Assembly: GCF_012849095.1 (NCBI RefSeq)
Contig: NZ_CP051680.1
Span: 4,056,501 to 4,120,500, forward strand
Length of the DNA stretch: 64,000 bases
Direction: 5' to 3'
Origin: Cohnella herbarum
GTDB lineage: Bacteria; Bacillota; Bacilli; Paenibacillales; Paenibacillaceae
In this document: piece after piece, positions 26,360 to 35,365 of the stretch
Numbering within the stretch: the first letter of the stretch is position 1
Layout of the letters: each line of letters starts with the position of its first letter
Made by a program: the position numbers and the translations under genes
Notes under the pieces: model-generated
What the model saw: only the letters and a program-made list of their open reading frames with translations
What the model was told of the DNA's origin: nothing
Database searches by the model: none

Positions 26360-27373
26360 TTATTCTTGGAGAAACTCCAAGCTTCCACCGTCGATAACCC
26401 GAACCGGTTCGCCGCTCGCCTCTAACGCTCGAAACTCATCCATGAGTTTCAACAAAGCCTCGTCTTTCCGCTTGGCTTCTATCATAATATCGATGGCCGG
26501 GGTAAGATGTGCGATTTCCCGCAAGAACGTCAACAACGGCATGATCTCGATATGATCGGCGTGCCCTCTCGGGTCGGATAAACTCTTAGGACTTGAAACA
26601 TGAAGCTTAGGAGGAAGCTTTAATCGAGCCTCGGACTGACGGACGTTCCAAGCGAAATGATCCCAAGTACGCTGGATTCTTGGCCATAGATCCGCCATTC
26701 TTTCTTCGCCGGGATTTACCGCATGATGATGAATGTCCAACACCATAGGAACTCCCACTTCTTCAGCGATTCGGAGCGTTTCCGCGGCAGTGAACGTTTT
26801 GTCGTCGTTCTCCAACGTGATCCTCTCCGTAATTCTCCGCTCTATGGTCCGAAACTGTTCGATAAACCTTAACGCCGAAGCTTTCTTGTCGCCGTAACTG
26901 CCCCCGACATGGATATTATTGGTCGCGCGTTCGTCCAAGCCCATCGCTTCCAGCATCCGCACATGATGGTTAAGATCATTAACCGAATTGCTAAACACTT
27001 CCGGACGCGGCGTACTTAATACCGTGAAATGGTCGGGATGAAAAGAAACCCGCATATCGTGTTCGCGAATAAAAGCCCCAACCTCGGCAAAAGAATTCGC
27101 CAAAGCGGGGTAAGGATCCCAATCGGCTAGCTCCTGATGAGTCGCGAGAGGAATCAACTTAGAAGTCATGCGGTAAACGTGCACGCCCAAGTAACGGTTA
27201 TGCTTCAATAACCTTAGCGTATTGCGCAGATTTTCTTCCGCGATACGTTCAAGACGGTGGATCCCCGCCTCTCGGTCCGCCAGCTTGGAGAAGCTGGCCA
27301 TCGTCATCGTCTTCGACGGGGAAGCATTCTCCAGTTCGACAGACATCGCGACGTATCCGAAACGTACGATCAT
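26360..27373 (-). CDS. uvsE: UV damage endonuclease UvsE
   Basis: A 337-residue TIM-barrel endonuclease that nicks DNA 5' to UV photoproducts and abasic sites. Family motifs visible are VRFGYVAMS at the start, VSFHPDHFTVL, NIHVGGSYGDK, LENDDKTF with metal-binding acids, MVLDIHHHAVNP, LHVSSPK and DIMIEAKRKDEA. The ATG at 27373 has GGAGG ten bases upstream; a TTG two codons earlier is also possible. It follows the small gene at 27410 by 36 bp on the same strand. The enzyme is common in sporulating Bacilli, where it protects spore DNA. Confidence 0.95.
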   Translation of the reverse strand: MIVRFGYVAMSVELENASPSKTMTMASFSKLADREAGIHRLERIAEENLRNTLRLLKHNRYLGVHVYRMTSKLIPLATHQELADWDPYPALANSFAEVGAFIREHDMRVSFHPDHFTVLSTPRPEVFSNSVNDLNHHVRMLEAMGLDERATNNIHVGGSYGDKKASALRFIEQFRTIERRITERITLENDDKTFTAAETLRIAEEVGVPMVLDIHHHAVNPGEERMADLWPRIQRTWDHFAWNVRQSEARLKLPPKLHVSSPKSLSDPRGHADHIEIMPLLTFLREIAHLTPAIDIMIEAKRKDEALLKLMDEFRALEASGEPVRVIDGGSLEFLQE

Positions 27374-27409
27374 AATCAATAAACCTCCCGAACAATAGCT
27401 CTAAGGTAA

Positions 27410-27727
27410 CTAGGATTGCTCTCCGAAGAACATTTCATGTGCGAGGGAAGTTTGTACCCGCGCTTCCTCATCCGTCAGCCTGCGCACGAGCTCCATTTCC
27501 ACCTGAGTAACTTCTTCTCCTTGAAAATTGATTTCCGCAATGGAAGCTACGATTCGAACGATGGCTACCGCTTGATTATCAGGCGTATACGCGATCACTT
27601 TCTGACCCGTCGGGAAAACGCGAAAATGTTTTTTGACCATTTTGCCGCGACCGTATTCAAGAAGCTCGTATAACTCTTGCTCGGATTTGAATTTACATAC
27701 GGAATTGAACTCCGTTTGAAAGCCCAT
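27410..27727 (-). CDS. Hypothetical protein (DUF2584-like appearance)
   Basis: A 105-residue soluble protein beginning MGFQTEFNSVCKFKSEQELY and containing RVFPTGQKVIAY and AIVRIVASIAEINF, a small beta-rich pattern that recalls Bacillus DUF2584 proteins; this assignment is by memory of pattern only. The ATG at 27727 is chosen because GGAGGG sits seven bases upstream; the longer frame to 27844 lacks a site. It is the likely first gene of a two-gene unit with uvsE. Confidence 0.65.
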   Translation of the reverse strand: MGFQTEFNSVCKFKSEQELYELLEYGRGKMVKKHFRVFPTGQKVIAYTPDNQAVAIVRIVASIAEINFQGEEVTQVEMELVRRLTDEEARVQTSLAHEMFFGEQS

Positions 27728-28325
27728 TGAACATCCCTCCAAACTCTGATCGACAATGTATTTTCTGGGCAACGCCGCGACGTCGTAATTCCATAACTCC
27801 TGGCCCAACGCGAACCGCGCGAAAATCCATTGTGATATTGGCATTTATTATACCCTTTTGAAGCCGCTAAGGAAAAGGTGATCTTATTCGGGGATCTTAA
27901 ACCGGTCTCTTTCGAGGTTCAGTTTTCCACAGATGGCGTTTTTTGTTCGAAAGTTACTCTCCACTCGTGAATAAGTTATCCCAATACCTGCATGAATTGT
28001 GGATTCCCATTGAGTTACTAACCGGTTTATGCACATTTTGAGTTTTTAAGCGACTTTTGGATTGAAATACGGAGTTTTCCACATGTGGATATCATTAAAC
28101 GAAACTTACTCCTTGTTGATTACTTAATTCATAGGATAAAGTTTGCTTGCGTACTAGTGACATAAAAGTAGGGCATGAGGTTGACAGCCATCACTTGCCG
28201 TCACACCCCCCGCGCGAAGTCGCCGCGAGGTGCCAAAAAGGGAATGAAGTTTCAGCAAGCTAGCAACTGAGTTGTCGCATAGAATGACATTTGGGCAAGC
28301 AAGTAACTAAGCTAGTAACTGAGTA
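27728..28325. other. Intergenic region upstream of nuclease-like gene 2
   Basis: About 600 bp with no convincing gene. It holds scattered degenerate repeats with GTTACT or its complement AGTAAC (for example TTACTCTCCACTCGTGAATA, AGTAACTAAGCTAGTAACTG). These resemble the eroded repeats at 12801-13310. Several TTTTCCACA/TGTGGATAT words and one TCCACATGTGGA palindrome are present. Confidence 0.5.
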
Positions 28326-28354
28326 GTGACATCGGACTCGCATTGGGTTATTAT
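28326..28354 (+). promoter_or_regulatory. Promoter of nuclease-like gene 2
   Basis: GTGACA (28326-28331), 17-bp spacer, TATTAT (28349-28354). The same -35 sequence and spacer as in front of the paralogue at 11950. Confidence 0.65.
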
Positions 28355-28363
28355 CGTACTAAC

Positions 28364-28421
28364 GCGAGTGAAGCACACCGCCTTTGATTCCATTTTTGGA
28401 ATCGGGGGCGGTTATTTTTTT
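28364..28421 (+). promoter_or_regulatory. Conserved leader with terminator-like hairpin, gene 2
   Basis: GCGAGTGAAGCACACCGC (28364-28381) equals the gene-1 leader except at two bases. It leads into a two-part stem (ACCGCC with GGCGGT, GATTCC with GGAATC) and TATTTTTTT. The predicted transcript starts only a few bases before the block. Stem sequences differ between the two leaders while shape and T-run persist, which argues for conserved structure. Confidence 0.7.
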
Positions 28422-28444
28422 GTCCAAAGAGAGGGAGAGAATTC

Positions 28445-29095
28445 ATGAACAATTTCGAAACGGAATATCGCAACTGGTTAAACAAACACATCGCTCAAAG
28501 CAGCGGGGAAAGGCTTCGCAGATTGAAGGAGCGTCACGGTTTTGGCGAGAAGTTTCTGTTGGTTCAAGCTTTGTACCCCGTGATTCGGAGCCTGGACGAT
28601 CTGTACCCGGAATATGAATTCATCGATTCTGACGGTAATTATTACTACATGGATTATGCATATCTTCGCAAGCCGAAACCCACTAGCATAGAATCCGATA
28701 GCTTCGGCTCGCATGCGCGAGATGCGGACCGGTGGTCATTTTCTCGAGGTTTGGACCGTCAGAACGAGATCGTTTTAGCCGAATGGAACATTTTACGCTT
28801 TTCAATCGACAAATTAAAGGAAAATCCCCTCGCATGCCAAAAACACATCCGAAAGATGCTGGAGGTTTGGTATGGCGAAGACAGCTCGGAAATGATGGAT
28901 TTGTCTCTCTATCAGCGGGAAATCGTGCGTTTAGCTACCCGTTCTGCGACCCCGATTACTGTTGCGATGGTGAGTAGTTGCTTAGGTAGGAATGAGAAAC
29001 TTGCCAGAGAACAGCTACATCTTTTGGTCGAAAAGGGAATACTAGTTGCGGCTTCCGGTGAAAAAAGGATTCAAAGTTACAAACTCAGAAAATAG
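28445..29095 (+). CDS. PD-(D/E)XK nuclease-like protein with C-terminal winged helix (paralogue 2)
   Basis: A 216-residue paralogue of the product at 11950. Shared landmarks are the WL...GERLRRLKERHG N-terminus, YYYMDYAYLR with D70, IESDSFGSHA with E83 and D85, LDRQNEIVLAEWNILRFS, and a winged helix (LYQREIVRLATRS to GEKRIQSYK). The acidic residues fit the DUF559/Vsr-like nuclease core, though the usual Lys of the motif is replaced by Asp. The start follows GAGGGAGAG. The last 45 bases of the gene already contain TTCCGGTGAAAA and AATAGCGCG pieces of the downstream repeat, so the array grows straight out of the coding end. Confidence 0.72.
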   Translation: MNNFETEYRNWLNKHIAQSSGERLRRLKERHGFGEKFLLVQALYPVIRSLDDLYPEYEFIDSDGNYYYMDYAYLRKPKPTSIESDSFGSHARDADRWSFSRGLDRQNEIVLAEWNILRFSIDKLKENPLACQKHIRKMLEVWYGEDSSEMMDLSLYQREIVRLATRSATPITVAMVSSCLGRNEKLAREQLHLLVEKGILVAASGEKRIQSYKLRK

Positions 29096-29697
29096 CGCGT
29101 AATAGCGGTGCTCAGCACCGTTGTTCCGGTGAAATCCCAGTTGCAACGCGTAATAGCGGTGATCAGCACCGTTGTTCCGGTGAAAACTCCTCTATGGCGC
29201 GTAATAGCGGTGATCAGCACCGTTGTTCCGGTGAAAACTCCGCTATGGCGCGTAATAGCGGTGCTCAGCACCGTTGTTCCGGTGAAAACTCCGCTATAGC
29301 GCGAAATAGCGGTGTTCAGCACCGTTGTTCCGGAGAAATCCCAGTTGCAACGCGTAATAGCGGTGCTCAGCACCGTTGTTCCGGTGAAAACTCCGCTATA
29401 GCGCGTAATAGCGGTGCTCAGCACCGTTGTTCCGGCGAAATCTCCGCTATGGTGCAAAATAGCGGTGCTCAGCACCGTTGTTCCGGTGAAAACTCCGCTA
29501 TAGCGCGTAATAGCGGTGCTCAGCACCGTTGTTCCGGTGAAAACTCCGCTATAGCGCGTAATAGCGGTGCTCAGCACCGTTGTTCCGGCGAAATCTCCGC
29601 TATGGCGCGTAATAGCGGTGCTCAGCACCGTTGTTCCGGCGAAATCTCCGCTATGGTGCGAAATAGCGGTGCTCAGCACCACCGTTGTTCCGGCAGA
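29093..29697 (+). repeat. Tandem array 2, about twelve 51-bp units
   Basis: Each unit carries the core CGGTGCTCAGCACCG (six-base arms, three-base loop), then CACCG-TTGTTC-CGGTG, and then CCGCTAT-N8-ATAGCGG spanning into the next unit. Cores recur every 51 bp from about 29109 to 29665, beginning at the TAG stop codon of the nuclease-like gene. Variation concentrates in the loops and in the linker (CTCCGCTATAG, TCCGCTATGG, CCAGTTGCAA). The period is 17 codons, so frames stay open on both strands; these are not genes. No unique spacers, so not a CRISPR array. Confidence 0.95.
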
Positions 29698-29699
29698 AG

Positions 29700-29748
29700 G
29701 AAAACCCGGCAGTAAGCACTCGTTAAACGGTGCTCACAACCGGGTTCC
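29700..29748 (-). terminator. ddl terminator
   Basis: Minus-strand AACCCGG/CCGGGTT outer stem with an inner GAGCACCGTT/AACGAGTGCTT pairing, followed by TTTTCCTT. Its inner part resembles the repeat core of the adjacent array (ACGGTGCTCA). Confidence 0.75.
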
Positions 29749-29760
29749 AAGGCGTCTGGG

Positions 29761-30909
29761 TTACTCCCCGCCGCCGTAATCGATCGACTGGCGTTCTTCG
29801 TGGCGCTCGATGGCGAGCTGGATCAACGTATCCAGCAACTCGCGGTAGGAGACGCCCGATTCCTTCCACATCAGCGGGTACATGCTGTAAGGCGTAAATC
29901 CGGGCAGCGTGTTCACCTCGTTAATGAACAGCGCGCCGTCGCTTCTGCGGAGGAAGAAATCCGCGCGGCACAATCCCGATCCGTCGATCGAGCGGAACGC
30001 TTTAACGGCCATGGCGCGCACCGACTCGGCAATCTCGGGCGACACTTCCGCCGGGATGACCATAACCGACTTGCCGTCGATATATTTCGCTTTATAATCG
30101 TAGAATTCGTTCGAGCTGCAGATTTCGCCGGGAACCGATGCCCGAGGATCGTCGTTGCCGAGCACGCTGACTTCGATTTCCCGCGCGTCCACGAATTCCT
30201 CGACGATAACTTTGCGGTCGTAACGCAGCGCTTCTTCGATCGCCGCTACCAATTCCTCGCGGTTGCGCGCTTTGGATACGCCGACGCTGGAACCCAGGTT
30301 AGCCGGCTTCACGAAGCACGGATAACCCAGCTCTTCCACGTTCGCCAATACGGACTCCCGATCCTTGTTCCACTGAAAACGAATGAAGTGGCGATAACCG
30401 ACTTGCGGCAATCCGGCCTGCGCGAACATCGTTTTCATCGCGACCTTGTCCATTCCGACGGAAGAAGCCAGCACTCCTGCGCCCACGTACGGCAGCCCGG
30501 CCATCTCGAACAACCCTTGAATCGTGCCGTCTTCGCCGAATGTCCCATGCAGAAGAGGCAGCATCACATCGATGGATTTGCCATCGGTTGCAGCCGATCC
30601 TTCCTGCAGCACTTTTTCCGACATTCCCTGTAATACCGGAAGCAACGCATTCCCGGAAACCGCTCCGGCACTCTCGGACGTGGTCTCCGTGACAGCTAAT
30701 TCCGAGAATTGAAGCTCAGCTACGGCCGCCGGCGGAGCGCTCAACAACGCACCCGATCTCCATTGACCCTTAGGCGTAATATAAAAAGGAATAAGTTCAT
30801 ATCGATCGTAATCAAACGCCTTCAACACGGCCAACGCCGTCTGCAGCGATACTTGATGCTCGCCTGAACGTCCGCCGTACACGAGCCCGACGCGTATTTT
30901 ATTTCCCAT
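29761..30909 (-). CDS. ddl: D-alanine--D-alanine ligase
   Basis: ATP-grasp enzyme making D-Ala-D-Ala for peptidoglycan. In the 382-residue protein the N-terminal GLVYGGRSGEHQVSL, PLLHGTFGEDGTIQG, KPANLGSSVGVSK, EICSSNEFYDYKAKY and FINEVNTLPGFTPYSMYP are the family motifs. The Tyr in EFYDYKAKY fits a D-Ala rather than a D-lactate ligase. The ATG at 30909 follows GGAGG at eleven bases; the upstream ATG at 30939 has no site and is rejected. No murF gene adjoins it. Its 3' end faces the repeat array. Confidence 0.95.
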   Translation of the reverse strand: MGNKIRVGLVYGGRSGEHQVSLQTALAVLKAFDYDRYELIPFYITPKGQWRSGALLSAPPAAVAELQFSELAVTETTSESAGAVSGNALLPVLQGMSEKVLQEGSAATDGKSIDVMLPLLHGTFGEDGTIQGLFEMAGLPYVGAGVLASSVGMDKVAMKTMFAQAGLPQVGYRHFIRFQWNKDRESVLANVEELGYPCFVKPANLGSSVGVSKARNREELVAAIEEALRYDRKVIVEEFVDAREIEVSVLGNDDPRASVPGEICSSNEFYDYKAKYIDGKSVMVIPAEVSPEIAESVRAMAVKAFRSIDGSGLCRADFFLRRSDGALFINEVNTLPGFTPYSMYPLMWKESGVSYRELLDTLIQLAIERHEERQSIDYGGGE

Positions 30910-30999
30910 ATCGTAATTTACCTCCGGCTTAGTCGACATTACCGCTCACGGAATCCATTCGGAATGACCGTAACGCCTTATCGTAATCTCGCGTTTCAT

Positions 31000-32085
31000 T
31001 CAAAATTCATCGGCGACACGGTAAAAATGGTACCGGGTTTTCTCCGTCCACGCATACGAATCCCTGTAATCCCAATACCGATGGCGGCTGCTTACCGTGT
31101 TCGCGTTAACGAGCGGCATGCCGTCCGGCGTAAATGCGGTTACGATCGTATTATGACCGACGCGGCCATTGCCTTCCCAATCATAGCAGATGACATCTCC
31201 AAGCCTAAGCGATTCCGGTCTGGAAACGGCTTCTGCCCGCAGCCCAAATGCGCGCGGATTTCCTAAATAATGCTGTAAGCTATTGGCTACCGCCCAACTG
31301 TAGCTCCACATTTCATCCTGGTTCGAGTATCCCTTATACCACCAGCCCGATGGCCTTCTCCCAGTATAATTCATAGGCGCTCCGCCTGCAAAGAGACACT
31401 GCGACACGTAATTCGTGCAATTCACCTCGAATTTCTCGTAAGCGGGATTCGACTCGTTCCACCACCTTTCGGCGTAAGCAACCGTCTCTTCCCTTAAGTG
31501 AGGTATTCCTCTGCCGATCATTCCGCTCCCGTAGCCATACTCATTATCCGGCGAGGAACCAGCGTAAACTCTGGACTTGAAGCCATACAAAGCTTGAGGG
31601 TTCATATATGGAGCCGAAGGCGTCGCCAATGTTTTGCGTTCCCCGTCCCAAGGATCGTGCACGGCATCTTCCTCCGTGACGAAAACCTCCGCGGCCCGTT
31701 CCGTTGCCAATGGCTTAATGGAGATCGCTCGCCAATTTTTACCCGAGCGGGCGAATCGGATCCGCTCCCTTTCCACCCTTTCCTCCATCCATATCTGACT
31801 CCGTTGCTCCATCGAACGTACGACGTGAATCGCGATATCAACGACAATCTCTCCTCGAATCGTCTGATGACGTTCGATTCTTGCTCGCATTTCGCTTCGG
31901 ATAGGCTTAATGGTCCAATCCGAATCCTTGCGCGCGGACAAGAGAAGCCGCCGGGTCAGCCGCTCACGATGTTCCCTGTCGGGTATGTCGTTCAGCTTAC
32001 GCGCATCCGAATGCAGAGCAGCCTCGTTAATCGTGCTCACGTAAGCGAACAACGCTTGTTTCCATTCCGTATTTTCTCCGGCCAT
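31000..32085 (-). CDS. Cysteine amidase/peptidase, amidase_6 domain
   Basis: A 361-residue protein whose C-terminal half (about 205-355) is the amidase_6 domain found in Bacilli. It has the nucleophile segment NCTNYVSQCLFAGG, the W-rich stretch RPSGWWYKGYSNQDEMWSYSW (key GWWYKG and SYSW), GDVICYDWEGNGRVGHNTIV with the catalytic His, and NANT near the end. The N-terminal half is charged and helical, without a signal peptide, so export is unclear. The ATG follows GGGGGAGGGG at seven bases. Cell-wall amide hydrolysis is the family's presumed role; the substrate is not known. Confidence 0.85.
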   Translation of the reverse strand: MAGENTEWKQALFAYVSTINEAALHSDARKLNDIPDREHRERLTRRLLLSARKDSDWTIKPIRSEMRARIERHQTIRGEIVVDIAIHVVRSMEQRSQIWMEERVERERIRFARSGKNWRAISIKPLATERAAEVFVTEEDAVHDPWDGERKTLATPSAPYMNPQALYGFKSRVYAGSSPDNEYGYGSGMIGRGIPHLREETVAYAERWWNESNPAYEKFEVNCTNYVSQCLFAGGAPMNYTGRRPSGWWYKGYSNQDEMWSYSWAVANSLQHYLGNPRAFGLRAEAVSRPESLRLGDVICYDWEGNGRVGHNTIVTAFTPDGMPLVNANTVSSRHRYWDYRDSYAWTEKTRYHFYRVADEF

Positions 32086-32319
32086 CGAGTATCCCCTCCC
32101 CCAACGACTTCACGACCAGTCGACACCGGATTGCGCCCCTTCATCCTATGTTCGAAACTCGCGTTCCATTCCAACCGTCGAACCTCCTTCGACTCCCGGA
32201 TGAAAACCAAGGGTAATGCGGCATTCTAATGGAACGTAGTTTTGCGAAAATCGCCATGAACCGAACCCAAATTGATCCTAAATTGGACTTAAAACAGCCC
32301 CCGAACTCCCTCAAAACGC
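32086..32319. other. Intergenic region between amidase gene and aconitase promoter
   Basis: No gene or recognisable RNA seen. The amidase promoter should lie here on the minus strand, but no clear pair of boxes was found. Confidence 0.5.
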
Positions 32320-32348
32320 TTTACGGAGAAGCAACAACCGAGTATACT
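32320..32348 (+). promoter_or_regulatory. Aconitase promoter
   Basis: TTTACG (32320-32325), 17 bp, TATACT (32343-32348). The iclR gene at 36577 has the same two hexamers with an 18-bp spacer. Confidence 0.65.
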
Positions 32349-32374
32349 TAGCATATAGAGTATTTTGAAATCGT

Positions 32375-32391
32375 GTTTCATACAGTGAAAC
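32375..32391. promoter_or_regulatory. Putative IclR-family operator in the aconitase leader
   Basis: A perfect dyad GTTTCA-N5-TGAAAC about 26 bp after the -10 box. The identical dyad and spacing recur in the iclR promoter region at 37345-37361. A protein bound here would act as a block just downstream of the start site. Confidence 0.6.
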
Positions 32392-32502
32392 TGAGTGAGC
32401 ATAGCGACTTACACTTACACTTCTGCACTCGGCAATCTTCATGAAGCGCGATTCAGGGAAAGACCAATGAGAATAAGGATACGAATCAAGGAGGCCACAC
32501 CA

Positions 32503-35214
32503 TTGTCCAAATTACCTTATCAAGTGCAAGAACAGTTGCAGTCATCAGGTCAATCGTACCGCTACTACCGCTTGTCCGCTCTTGAAGAGCAAGGCTTAGG
32601 CCCTGTTTCCAAGCTTCCGTTCTCCATTAAAGTATTGCTCGAAGCTGCCATCCGCCAATTCGACGGACGCGGCATCACGGAAGAGCATGTTAAACAATTG
32701 GCCACTTGGACTCAAGGCCGCGAAGACAAAGAAATTCCGTTCATTCCCGCTCGTATCGTTCTGCAAGATTTCACGGGCGTTCCGGTCGTTGTCGACTTGG
32801 CTGCCATGCGCGAAACGGTTAAACAAGCAGGCGGCGATCCGAAGCAAATCAACCCTCTCGTTCCCGTCGATCTCGTTATCGACCACTCCGTTATGGTTGA
32901 CGCATTTGGTACCGCCGACGCTCTGCAATATAATATGGACGTTGAATTCGAGCGTAACGAAGAGCGCTATCGCTTCCTGCGTTGGGCGCAAACGGCATTC
33001 AACAACTTCCGTGCCGTTCCTCCGGCTACGGGTATCGTTCACCAAGTTAACTTGGAGTATTTGGCTTCCGTTGCCGCAACGAAATCCAAAGACGGCGTAA
33101 TCGAAGTTTATCCGGATTCCCTCGTCGGCACGGATTCCCACACGACGATGATCAACGGACTTGGCGTTGTCGGATGGGGCGTAGGCGGTATCGAAGCCGA
33201 AGCCGGCATGCTCGGACAACCGCTCTACTTCGTAATGCCTGAAGTCGTTGGCTTCAAATTAACCGGCAAACTCGCTGAAGGTGCTACGGCGACGGATCTT
33301 GCGTTGACGGTTACACAAATCCTTCGGAAAAAAGGCGTTGTCGGCAAATTCGTGGAATTTTTCGGCTCCGGCTTGTCCAACATCAGCTTAGCCGACCGCG
33401 CAACGGTTGCGAACATGGCTCCTGAATACGGCGCAACGATCGGCTTCTTCCCGGTCGATAGCGAAACGTTGAACTACATGAGACTGACTGGCCGCGAAGA
33501 AAGCCAGATCGAGCTCGTTGAAGCCTACTACAAAGCGCAAGATATGTTCCGCACGGACGCGACTCCGGATCCAATCTTCACGGAAGTGATGGAACTGGAT
33601 TTGTCCACGATCGTTCCTAGCTTGGCAGGCCCTAAGCGTCCTCAAGACCGCGTAGAGCTGACCGCTATGAAACAATCGTTTAACGAAAGCATTCGCACGC
33701 CGATCGAAAAAGGCGGTTTCGGTTTGACCGACGCCCAAATCGAGCAATCGGTTGACGTTAAACATCCGAACGGAGCTCAAACCAAGCTCGGTACCGGAGC
33801 AGTCGTCATAGCTGCGATTACGAGCTGTACGAACACTTCCAACCCAAGCGTTATGATCGGCGCAGGCCTCGTCGCCAAGAAAGCCGTTGAGCGCGGATTA
33901 ACAAAACCGGCATACGTGAAGAGCTCGCTGACACCGGGATCCCTCGTCGTAACCGACTATCTGACGAACGCAGGCCTCCTGCCATACCTTGAGAAGCTTG
34001 GCTTCTACGTGGCGGGTTACGGCTGCGCGACTTGTATCGGCAACTCCGGTCCGTTGCCGGACGAAGTTAGCGCCGCTATCGCGGATAACGATCTGGCTGT
34101 TGCGGCGGTACTATCCGGTAACCGTAACTTCGAAGGCCGCGTGCACGCGCAGGTTAAAGCGAACTACCTGGCATCTCCGCCGCTTGTCGTCGCATACGCG
34201 CTAGCCGGAACGGTTAACATCGACCTGACGAACGATCCGATCGGATACGATGCCGACAACCAACCGGTATACCTGAAAGACATCTGGCCGACCAACGAAG
34301 AGATTCAACAAGCGGTTTCCGCCTCTCTTACGCCGGCTATGTTCCGCGCGAAGTACGAGAACGTATTTACGCAGAACGAGCAGTGGAACAAAATCCCTGT
34401 ACCGGAAGGCGAGCTGTACGAGTGGGACGACAAGTCCACTTATATCGCGAACCCGCCGTTCTTCAAGGATCTTGCTCCAGAAGCAGGCGACATCAACAAC
34501 ATCAAGAGCGCCCGCGTGCTTGCTCTCATGGGCGATTCCGTTACGACGGACCATATCTCCCCTGCCGGCAACATCAAAGCAGACAGCCCGGCCGGTAAAT
34601 ACCTGCTCGAGCACGGCGTGAAAAAAGAAGACTTCAACTCTTACGGTTCCCGCCGCGGACACCACGAAGTCATGATGAGAGGAACGTTCGCCAATATCCG
34701 TATCCGGAACCAAGTGGCTCCAGGCACCGAGGGCGGCGTAACGACTTATCTTCCGACGGACGAAGTGATGTCCATCTACGACGCTTCGATGCAGTATCAG
34801 AACAACAACAACACGAATCTGATCGTTATCGCCGGTAAAGAATACGGTACGGGAAGCTCCCGCGACTGGGCGGCAAAAGGTACGTTCCTGTTAGGCGTAA
34901 AAGCGGTTATCGCGGAAAGCTTCGAGCGGATTCACCGCTCCAACCTTGTCGGAATGGGCGTTCTTCCATTGCAATTCCCTGCCGGACAAAGCTGGAAGTC
35001 GCTCGGAATTACCGGCCGCGAAACTTTCGAGATCAGCGGTCTGTCCAATGACGTGACTCCGGGACAATCGGTTACCGTTTCCGTTAAACGCGAAGACGGT
35101 ACGTCGTTCGAATTCCAAGCGATCGCTCGTCTGGATTCGATGGTCGACGTCGACTATTACCGCAATAGCGGTATTCTGCAAACCGTGCTTCGTCAGATGA
35201 TCGCCGCTCAATAA
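32503..35214 (+). CDS. acnA: Aconitate hydratase (aconitase A / IRP type)
   Basis: Interconverts citrate and isocitrate in the TCA cycle; Bacillus homologues (CitB) also bind RNA when they lose the cluster. The 903-residue length matches CitB. The 4Fe-4S ligands are C442 ([13 protein letters not shown]), C508 and C511 ([14 protein letters not shown]). [20 protein letters not shown] (key TDSHTTMI) and [16 protein letters not shown] mark the active site. The start is a TTG with AAGGAGG eight bases upstream; the in-frame ATGs before it lack a site. The leader holds a dyad shared with the nearby iclR gene. A strong terminator follows. Confidence 0.97.
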   Translation: MSKLPYQVQEQLQSSGQSYRYYRLSALEEQGLGPVSKLPFSIKVLLEAAIRQFDGRGITEEHVKQLATWTQGREDKEIPFIPARIVLQDFTGVPVVVDLAAMRETVKQAGGDPKQINPLVPVDLVIDHSVMVDAFGTADALQYNMDVEFERNEERYRFLRWAQTAFNNFRAVPPATGIVHQVNLEYLASVAATKSKDGVIEVYPDSLVGTDSHTTMINGLGVVGWGVGGIEAEAGMLGQPLYFVMPEVVGFKLTGKLAEGATATDLALTVTQILRKKGVVGKFVEFFGSGLSNISLADRATVANMAPEYGATIGFFPVDSETLNYMRLTGREESQIELVEAYYKAQDMFRTDATPDPIFTEVMELDLSTIVPSLAGPKRPQDRVELTAMKQSFNESIRTPIEKGGFGLTDAQIEQSVDVKHPNGAQTKLGTGAVVIAAITSCTNTSNPSVMIGAGLVAKKAVERGLTKPAYVKSSLTPGSLVVTDYLTNAGLLPYLEKLGFYVAGYGCATCIGNSGPLPDEVSAAIADNDLAVAAVLSGNRNFEGRVHAQVKANYLASPPLVVAYALAGTVNIDLTNDPIGYDADNQPVYLKDIWPTNEEIQQAVSASLTPAMFRAKYENVFTQNEQWNKIPVPEGELYEWDDKSTYIANPPFFKDLAPEAGDINNIKSARVLALMGDSVTTDHISPAGNIKADSPAGKYLLEHGVKKEDFNSYGSRRGHHEVMMRGTFANIRIRNQVAPGTEGGVTTYLPTDEVMSIYDASMQYQNNNNTNLIVIAGKEYGTGSSRDWAAKGTFLLGVKAVIAESFERIHRSNLVGMGVLPLQFPAGQSWKSLGITGRETFEISGLSNDVTPGQSVTVSVKREDGTSFEFQAIARLDSMVDVDYYRNSGILQTVLRQMIAAQ

Positions 35215-35234
35215 GGTTTAGTTTGTCTGAGCCT

Positions 35235-35265
35235 AAGCCCTCCATCCTCGGATGGAGGGCTTTTT
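35235..35265 (+). terminator. Aconitase terminator
   Basis: AAGCCCTCCATCC/GGATGGAGGGCTT stem with TTTTT. Confidence 0.93.
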
Positions 35266-35365
35266 CATTCCTCTTCGCCTCGTGCTTTGTTTCCATCCGT
35301 CTTCATAAGTTATAATAGTCCCACAACTCTTTGCGACGTTAAGCATAATTTGGAGGCGAGCCCGG

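Noticed and set aside
27920..28095. DnaA-box cluster or replication origin
   Set aside because: TTTTCCACA and TGTGGATAT words each differ from TTATCCACA, spacing is irregular, and no dnaA/dnaN genes are near.
29093..29697. CRISPR array
   Set aside because: Units are contiguous 51-bp repeats without unique spacers, and no cas genes are present.
29077..29715. Long open frames on both strands (173 and 201 codons) across the 51-bp array
   Set aside because: The period is 17 codons, so open frames persist by chance in both directions; products are pure repeat with no start sites.
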